Source: Micromonospora tarapacensis (GTDB lineage: Bacteria > Actinomycetota > Actinomycetes > Mycobacteriales > Micromonosporaceae). Taken from it: a DNA stretch of 64,000 nucleotides. Each line of letters opens with the position of its first letter. Position 1 is the first letter of the stretch. The stretch spans positions 4,389,324-4,453,323 of the forward strand of contig NZ_JAHCDI010000004.1 in the NCBI RefSeq assembly GCF_019697375.1, given 5' to 3'. Below are positions 56,934 through 64,000 of the stretch, in pieces. The notes beneath the pieces are model-generated. The model ran no database searches, had not been told where the DNA came from, and worked only from the letters and a program-made list of their open reading frames with translations. Made by a program: the position numbers and the translations under genes.

Positions 56934-57893
56934 TCAGGACTCGCGCAGCGAGCGGCCGGTCTTGGTGAGGAAGACGTCGTCGAGGCTCGGGCGGTGCAGC
57001 TCGATCGACTTGAGGTCGAGCCCGGCACCGTCGATCCGGCGCAGGATCCGGGGTATGGCGGTGGCGCCGTCGTCGACGAAGAGCCGCAGCCCACCCTCGT
57101 CGAGGGTCTCCAGCCGGTTCACGTACCCCTCGTTGTCGAGCAGTTTCTCGGCCTCGCCGGTGGCGGCGATGTCGAGGCCGACCTGCACCACGTCGCCGGA
57201 GATCTCCCGCTTGAGCTCGGTCGGCGTCCCCTCGGCGACCACCTCGCCGTGATCCATGATCGCTATGCGGTCGCAGAGCGCGTCGGCCTCGTCCAGGTAG
57301 TGGGTGGTGATGAAGACGGTCATCCCGTCGACACGCAACCGCCGGATCTCGTCCCACATGTGTGCCCGGCTCTGCGGGTCGAGCCCGGTGGTCGGCTCGT
57401 CCAGAAAGACGATCTTCGGCTCGTGGATGATGCCGAGCGCGATCTCGACCCGGCGCCGCTGGCCGCCGGAGTACGTCTTGCACTTGCGGTCGGCGAACTC
57501 GGTGAGCTGGAACGCCTCCAGCGCGCGGGCGGCCCGGCGCTGCGCCTCGGCCTTGCCGATGCCGTACATCCGGGCCTGGAGCACCAGTTCCTCACGGGCG
57601 GTGGACTCGTCCCAGGTGCTCCCGCCCTGGGCGACGTAGCCGATGCGGCGGCGCACCTCGCCCGGGTCCGTCAGCAGGTCGGCACCGGCGATGGTGGCCT
57701 GGCCGCCATCCGGCTCGATCAGCGTCGCCAGCATCCGCAGCGTGGTGGTCTTGCCGGCGCCGTTCGGGCCGAGGAACCCGAAGATCTCGCCGGCCGGAAC
57801 GTCCAGGTCGACGCCGCGCACCGCCTCGACGGTCTTCGTCTCCCGACCGGCCCGGCTGCGGAAGGACTTCCGCAGCCCTCTGGTCTCGATCAT
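56934..57893 (-). CDS. ABC transporter ATP-binding protein (DrrA type)
   Basis: A 319-residue ATPase partner of the permease. Walker A is FLGPNGAGKTTTLRMLATLI, Q-loop VAQGGSTWDE, signature TYSGGQRRRVEIALGI, Walker B KIVFLDEPTTGLDPQSR and switch His FITTHYLDEADALCD. The C-terminal extension (about residues 230-319) is typical of daunorubicin-resistance DrrA-like exporters. The ATG has GGGGAG 7 nt upstream. In mycobacteria other genes (sseA) lie between maf and accA3, so this pair is not part of the conserved carboxylase block. Confidence 0.94.
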   Translation of the reverse strand: MIETRGLRKSFRSRAGRETKTVEAVRGVDLDVPAGEIFGFLGPNGAGKTTTLRMLATLIEPDGGQATIAGADLLTDPGEVRRRIGYVAQGGSTWDESTAREELVLQARMYGIGKAEAQRRAARALEAFQLTEFADRKCKTYSGGQRRRVEIALGIIHEPKIVFLDEPTTGLDPQSRAHMWDEIRRLRVDGMTVFITTHYLDEADALCDRIAIMDHGEVVAEGTPTELKREISGDVVQVGLDIAATGEAEKLLDNEGYVNRLETLDEGGLRLFVDDGATAIPRILRRIDGAGLDLKSIELHRPSLDDVFLTKTGRSLRES

Positions 57894-58066
57894 TTTCGTA
57901 CTCCCCGCTCGTGGCCTTCGTCGGCCATCATCGTCACCGGCACTCGATCACATCGGTACGACACCACGCCGCTCGAATATCCCGGACCGGGCAGTGCCCC
58001 ATCCCACACTGAGCGATCGTTAGGGCCGGCGGGGTGACCGATAAACTCCCGGTCAGTAACCCGCCG

Positions 58067-58073
58067 GGAGGAG
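58067..58073 (+). promoter_or_regulatory. Shine-Dalgarno deciding the accA3 start
   Basis: GGAGGAG, 8 nt before the GTG at 58082. It supports that start over the GTG at 58034, which has only a weak TAGGGC 7 nt upstream. Confidence 0.65.
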
Positions 58074-58081
58074 CCACCGAG

Positions 58082-59833
58082 GTGCGCAAGGTACTCATCG
58101 CCAACCGGGGCGAGATCGCCGTCCGCGTCGTCCGCGCCTGCCAGGACGCCGGCCTGGACAGCGTCGCGGTGTACGCGGACTCCGACCGGGATGCCCTGCA
58201 CGCCACGCTCGCCGACGAAGCGTACGCCCTGGGTGGCGACACGGCCGGCGAGACCTACCTGCGCATCGACAAGCTGATCGACGTCGCCGGCCGCGCCGGG
58301 GCCGACGCGGTCCATCCCGGGTACGGCTTCCTCGCCGAGAACGCCGACTTCGCCCAGGCCGTCATCGACGCCGGCCTGACCTGGATCGGCCCCACCCCGC
58401 AGGCGATCCGCGACCTCGGCGACAAGGTCACCGCCCGGCACATCGCCCAGCGGGCCGGTGCTCCCCTGGTGCCCGGCACCCCCGACCCGGTGGGCGGCCC
58501 CGACGAGGTGATGGCCTTCGCCGTCGACCACGGGCTACCGGTCGCGATCAAGGCTGCCTTCGGCGGCGGCGGGCGTGGCCTGAAGGTGGCCCGCACGATG
58601 GAGGAGATCCCGCAGCTGTTCGAGTCGGCCACCCGCGAGGCGGTCGCCGCGTTCGGCCGGGGCGAGTGTTTCGTCGAGCGCTACCTCGACCAGCCGCGCC
58701 ACGTCGAGGCGCAGGTGCTGGCCGACCAGCACGGCAACGTGATCGTGGTGGGCACCCGGGACTGCTCGTTGCAGCGCCGGCACCAGAAACTGGTCGAGGA
58801 GGCGCCGGCGCCGTTCCTCACCGCCGCCCAGCGGGCGCAGATCCACGACAGCGCCAAGGCGATCTGCCGGGAGGCCGGCTACCACGGTGCCGGCACGGTG
58901 GAATACCTGGTGGGCAGCGACGGCACCATCTCCTTCCTGGAGGTCAACACCCGGCTCCAGGTGGAGCACCCGGTCACCGAGGAGACCGCCGGCATCGACC
59001 TGGTACGCGAGCAGTTCCGCGTCGCCGACGGCGAGAAGCTGCGGTTCACCGAGGACCCGACCCCGCGCGGTCACTCGATCGAGTTCCGGATCAACGGCGA
59101 GGATCCGGGCCGCAACTTCCTGCCCGCCCCCGGCACGGTCACCGCGCTGCGCCTGCCCACCGGCCCCGGCGTGCGGGTCGACACCGGCATCTCGGCCGGC
59201 GACGTGATCGGCGGCAACTTCGACTCCCTGCTGGCCAAGGTGATCGTCACCGGCGAGACCAGGGTGGAGGCGCTGGAGCGGTCCCGCCGGGCGCTGGACG
59301 AGATGGTGGTCGAGGGGATGGCCACCGCGCTGCCGTTCCACCGTCTGGTGGTCCGCGATCCGGCGTTCACCGCCGAGCCGTTCGGCGTGCACACCCGGTG
59401 GATCGAGACGGAGTTCGACAACACGGTGCCGCCGTTCACCGCCGCCGCCGGTTCCGTCGCGGGCCCGGCGGAGCGCGAGACCGTCGTGGTCGAGGTGGGC
59501 GGCAAGCGGTTGGAGGTCAGCCTTCCCGCCGGTCTCGGTGCCGGTACGGTCGGGTCCGCGCCGGCCGCACGGAGGCCCACCCGCCGGGGTGGCGGGAACA
59601 CGGCGGGCGCGGCGGCGAGTGGGGACTCGCTCACCTCCCCCATGCAGGGCACCATCGTGAAGATCGCGGTCGCCGACGGCGACACGGTCGCCGAGGGTGA
59701 CCTGGTCGTGGTGCTGGAGGCGATGAAGATGGAGCAGCCCCTGCACGCCCACAAGGCCGGTACGGTCAGCGGCCTGTCGGCCGAGGTCGGTGCGGTGGTC
59801 ACCGCAGGGGCGGCGATCTGCACCATCGCCTGA
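58082..59833 (+). CDS. accA3: Acetyl/propionyl-CoA carboxylase alpha subunit (biotin carboxylase and BCCP)
   Basis: A 583-residue protein with an N-terminal ATP-grasp biotin carboxylase ([76 protein letters not shown]). A linker follows, and then the C-terminal biotinyl domain with EAMKMEQP (biotinylated K549). It pairs with AccD5 and AccE of this window to make malonyl-CoA and methylmalonyl-CoA for fatty acids and polyketides; BirA biotinylates it. The GTG at 58082 is preferred for its ribosome site. A 16-residue-longer form from 58034 is possible. Confidence 0.96.
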   Translation: MRKVLIANRGEIAVRVVRACQDAGLDSVAVYADSDRDALHATLADEAYALGGDTAGETYLRIDKLIDVAGRAGADAVHPGYGFLAENADFAQAVIDAGLTWIGPTPQAIRDLGDKVTARHIAQRAGAPLVPGTPDPVGGPDEVMAFAVDHGLPVAIKAAFGGGGRGLKVARTMEEIPQLFESATREAVAAFGRGECFVERYLDQPRHVEAQVLADQHGNVIVVGTRDCSLQRRHQKLVEEAPAPFLTAAQRAQIHDSAKAICREAGYHGAGTVEYLVGSDGTISFLEVNTRLQVEHPVTEETAGIDLVREQFRVADGEKLRFTEDPTPRGHSIEFRINGEDPGRNFLPAPGTVTALRLPTGPGVRVDTGISAGDVIGGNFDSLLAKVIVTGETRVEALERSRRALDEMVVEGMATALPFHRLVVRDPAFTAEPFGVHTRWIETEFDNTVPPFTAAAGSVAGPAERETVVVEVGGKRLEVSLPAGLGAGTVGSAPAARRPTRRGGGNTAGAAASGDSLTSPMQGTIVKIAVADGDTVAEGDLVVVLEAMKMEQPLHAHKAGTVSGLSAEVGAVVTAGAAICTIA

Positions 59834-59850
59834 GGTGTGCCGGGCGTCAG

Positions 59851-60747
59851 TCAGCGGAGGGTTTCGGCGGCGACGGCACAGACGGCGGCGGTCAGCGCGG
59901 TCAGCACCTGCGAGTCGAGCCGCCAGTGCTGCCAGTACAGCGGGACGTCCAGCACCCGGCCGGGTGCGATGTCCACGCAGCGCCCGGCGGACACGTCGGC
60001 GTCGGCGAGTTGCTCCGCCATCAGCCCCCAGCCGAGCCCGAGCCGGATCGATTCGTTGAAGGCCGGCACCGACGGCACGTAGTGCACGGGTGGGTCGAGG
60101 GCGCGCCCGGTCACCGCACGCAGGAAACGGTGTTGGATGCGGTCCTTGCGGTCGAAGACCACCACCGGCGCGACGGCGGCCGACTCCCGGGTCAGCCCGT
60201 CGGCGAACCAGCGGTCCGCCAGTTCGGGCGCGGCCAGGGCGCGGTAGCGCATCGCGCCGAGACGGCGTACCCGGCAGCCCTGCACCGCCTCGCGCTGGGC
60301 GGTCACCGCGGCGGTGACCGTGCCGGCGCGCAGTAGTTCGGCGGTGTGGTCCTGGTCGTCCTGCCGGATGTCGAAGGAGAGTTCCGGCTGCTCGGACAGG
60401 CGGGCCAGCGCGGCCGGGAACCAGGTGGCGAGCGAGTCGGCGTTGACCACGACGGCGACCCGGGTGCGGCCCCGATCGCCGCCGAGCGGCCCTCGGGCGT
60501 CGGCCAGCGCCTCCCGTTCCAGCAGCGCGAGCTGGCCGGCGAGGCGCAGCAGCGGGCGGCCGGCCTCGGTGGCGTCACAGGGCCGGTGGCGGCGGACGAG
60601 CACCTGCCCGACGGTCTCCTCCAGCGCCTTGATCCGTTGGCTGACCGCCGACGGGGTGACGTGCAGCAGCCGGGCCGCCGCCTCGAAGCTGCCCTCCGCG
60701 ACGATGGCCGCGAACGTACGCAGCTGGGTGGAGTCGAGCCCGTTCAT
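59851..60747 (-). CDS. lysG: LysR-family regulator, LysG/ArgP type
   Basis: A 298-residue LysR regulator. The N-terminal winged helix-turn-helix is LRTFAAIVAEGSFEAAARLL, then VTPSAVSQRIKALEETVGQV; the C-terminal effector domain includes VVNADSLATWFPAALARLSE. It is divergent from a lysE-type exporter gene, the standard arrangement for LysG (ArgP/IciA), which activates lysE when lysine or arginine is high. It ends 17 nt from the convergent accA3. Its own -10 box and that of lysE are 46 bp apart, so binding there would control both. Confidence 0.93.
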   Translation of the reverse strand: MNGLDSTQLRTFAAIVAEGSFEAAARLLHVTPSAVSQRIKALEETVGQVLVRRHRPCDATEAGRPLLRLAGQLALLEREALADARGPLGGDRGRTRVAVVVNADSLATWFPAALARLSEQPELSFDIRQDDQDHTAELLRAGTVTAAVTAQREAVQGCRVRRLGAMRYRALAAPELADRWFADGLTRESAAVAPVVVFDRKDRIQHRFLRAVTGRALDPPVHYVPSVPAFNESIRLGLGWGLMAEQLADADVSAGRCVDIAPGRVLDVPLYWQHWRLDSQVLTALTAAVCAVAAETLR

Positions 60748-60754
60748 GAAACTG

Positions 60755-60760
60755 AGCTTA
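60755..60760 (-). promoter_or_regulatory. -10 hexamer of lysG (leaderless type)
   Basis: TAAGCT on the minus strand, 7 nt before the ATG at 60747. Confidence 0.5.
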
Positions 60761-60781
60761 ATCAGCTGAAGAATCCTTAGC

Positions 60782-60811
60782 TGGACTCAGGAAACGCGGC
60801 GCTTCTACCGT
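60782..60811 (+). promoter_or_regulatory. lysE promoter (leaderless type)
   Basis: TGGACT at 60782-60787, 18 bp, then TACCGT at 60806-60811, 7 nt before the ATG at 60819. The lysG/lysE gap of 71 bp contains the AT-rich segment where LysG is expected to bind. Confidence 0.5.
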
Positions 60812-60818
60812 CGGCCAC

Positions 60819-62869
<2,051 letters not shown>

Positions 62870-62875
62870 GGCCGG

Positions 62876-62932
62876 GGGCCGCCGCGGTCGCGGTCGGACC
62901 GGTGCCGGATCCGACCGCGACCGCGGCGGCCC
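62876..62932. terminator. Bidirectional terminator between guaB1 and thrS
   Basis: Arms 62876-62898 and 62910-62932 form a perfect 23-bp GC-rich stem with an 11-nt loop, between two convergent genes 70 bp apart. Confidence 0.8.
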
Positions 62933-62939
62933 GTCGGCC

Positions 62940-64000
62940 TCAGCGGGCCGGCAGCAGGTCGCCGGAGCGGGCGGCCACCACCGCGCCGATCAGCCCGATC
63001 GCCTCGGCCGCCGGCTGCGGCTCCAGCGATCGCCCGTCGCGCAGCCGCAACGCCACCCGGCCGTCGGCCGCCTCCCGGGCACCCACCACCGCGGCGTACG
63101 GGATGCGGCGGCGTACCGCGTCGCGGACCCGGGCACCGAGCGACCCGCTGTGGTCGACCTCCGCCCGCAGTCCCGCCTCGATGGCCCGTCGGGCCACGTC
63201 GGCCGCGGCATCGGCCTGGCCGTCGCCGACCGGCAGGACGATCAGTTGCACCGGGGCGTACCAGGGCGGGAAGGCGCCCCCGTGTACCTCGATCAGGTAC
63301 GCGAAGAGCCGCTCCATGCTGCCCGCCAGGCTGCGGTGCACCATCACCGGACGCCGTCGTTCGCCGTCGGCGTCGGTGTACGACAGATCGAACCGCTCCG
63401 GCTTGTCGAAGTCGAGCTGGACGGTGGAGAGGGTGTACTCGCGCTCGGCCGCGTCCCGCACCTGAATGTCGATCTTCGGGCCGTAGAAGGCGGCCTCGCC
63501 CGGCGCCTCGGTGTACGGCACCCCGTCGAGGGCGGCGCGGAGCAGGTCCTCGGCGCGCGCCCACTGCGCGTCGTCGCCGACGTACTTCTCCCCGGCCCGC
63601 GCAGCGACAGCCGTACGCCCGCCGGCCGCACGCCCAGCGCGGCGTGCGCGGCCCGGATCAGCCGCAGGATGTCCGACACCTCCTGGCCGACCTGCTCCAG
63701 GGTGCAGAAGTTGTGCGCGTCGTTCAGGGTTATGGCGCGGACCCGGGACAGCCCGCCGAGCACCCCCGAGCGTTCCGCCCGGTACATGCCACCGATCTCG
63801 GCGACCCGCAGCGGCAGATCCCGGTAGGAACGCCCGCGCGCCCGGTAGACCAGCGCATGGTGCGGGCAGAGCGCCGGTCGGAGCATCAACTCGTCGTCGG
63901 TCTCTCCCAGCCGCATCGGTGGGAACATCTCGCCGGCGAAGTAGCCGAGATGCCCGGAGACCTCGAACAGCTCCCGCCGACCCAACGGCGGGGTGTAGAC
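62940..64000 (-). CDS. thrS: Threonyl-tRNA synthetase-like protein, C-terminal part (divergent; truncated and frame-disrupted)
   Basis: The gene runs off the right edge; about 350 C-terminal residues are visible. Class II motifs: GRRELFEVSGHLGYFAGEMF, LRPALCPHHALVYRARGRSY, GMYRAERSGVLGGLSRVRAI with DAHNFC (motif 2). After the frame change come AAFYGPKIDIQVRDAAEREY, VMVHRSLAGSMERLFAYLIE (motif 3) and an anticodon-binding domain (PPWYAPVQLIVLPVGDGQAD). The zinc-Cys segment reads CPHH where ordinary ThrS has CPGH, so this looks like a diverged second copy. The frames meet at a CCCC run at 63590-63593; one more base gives GPGEKYVGDD and a continuous protein. Confidence 0.85.
   Translation of the reverse strand, partial: LHPAVGSAGAVRGLRASRLLRRRDVPTDAAGRDRRRVDAPTGALPAPCAGLPGARAFLPGSAAAGRRDRWHVPGGTLGGARRAVPGPRHNPERRAQLLHPGAGRPGGVGHPAADPGRARRAGRAAGGRTAVAARAGEKYVGDDAQWARAEDLLRAALDGVPYTEAPGEAAFYGPKIDIQVRDAAEREYTLSTVQLDFDKPERFDLSYTDADGERRRPVMVHRSLAGSMERLFAYLIEVHGGAFPPWYAPVQLIVLPVGDGQADAAADVARRAIEAGLRAEVDHSGSLGARVRDAVRRRIPYAAVVGAREAADGRVALRLRDGRSLEPQPAAEAIGLIGAVVAARSGDLLPAR

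Overview
The window is very GC-rich actinobacterial chromosome, most probably from Micromonospora or a close relative (Micromonosporaceae). The signs are strong G/C bias at third codon positions, frequent GTG starts, XRE/DUF5753-DUF397 regulator genes, a mycosin, an AccA3-type acyl-CoA carboxylase and a GuaB1-type enzyme. Several blocks keep mycobacterial gene order: mfd-mazG-lipoprotein-eno-ftsB/divIC-DUF501; ispH, xseA/xseB and DUF4245-glpX; and birA | accD5 ... accE ... maf ... accA3. No rRNA, tRNA, CRISPR array, transposase or phage gene was seen.

Layout. 1-13.3 kb: a truncated DUF5753 regulator with its DUF397 partner, N-acetylglutamate synthase, DUF501, ftsB, eno, a lipoprotein, a DUF885 peptidase, mazG, a SurA-like lipoprotein, mfd and a cyclase. 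13.4-22.8 kb: ppc, a membrane protein with a GGGDF-repeat tail, rmuC, a large secreted subtilase and two frame-disrupted small genes. 22.9-30.6 kb: ispH, xseA, xseB, two paralogous LppX-like lipoproteins, DUF4245, glpX and a YdcZ-type transporter. 30.5-37.7 kb: rhomboid protease, transglycosylase-like protein, PIN-PhoH protein, small genes, an XRE regulator, otsB and uppS. 37.7-44.5 kb: geranylgeranyl-reductase-like oxidoreductase, membrane protein, pckG, two GtrA proteins and a PH-domain protein. 44.5-59.8 kb: the acyl-CoA carboxylase region (birA, accD5, accE, maf, accA3). It is interrupted by an M50 peptidase, a GH25 lysozyme and a Ser/Thr kinase on one side, and by a three-gene type VII secretion-like cassette (two helical proteins plus a mycosin) on the other. 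59.8-64 kb: lysG/lysE, guaB1 and the C-terminal part of a divergent ThrS.

Functionally, eno, ppc, pckG and glpX cover the PEP node and gluconeogenesis. BirA, AccD5, AccE and AccA3 form a biotin-dependent carboxylase system making malonyl/methylmalonyl-CoA. UppS, the GGR-like enzyme and IspH belong to isoprenoid metabolism. The transglycosylase-like protein, GH25 lysozyme, Ser/Thr kinase and FtsB act on the cell wall and division.

Three patterns run across the window. (1) Many genes have a TANNNT-like -10 hexamer 6-8 nt before the start codon, which implies leaderless transcripts. (2) A dispersed family of imperfect inverted repeats with TTGATCATGAAGTTGTGG-like arms sits between genes. (3) At least eleven genes are broken by frame changes whose lengths nearly all fit missing single bases, several in G/C runs. 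I read these as base-call errors in the underlying sequence rather than biology, and I give such genes their full reconstructed span.
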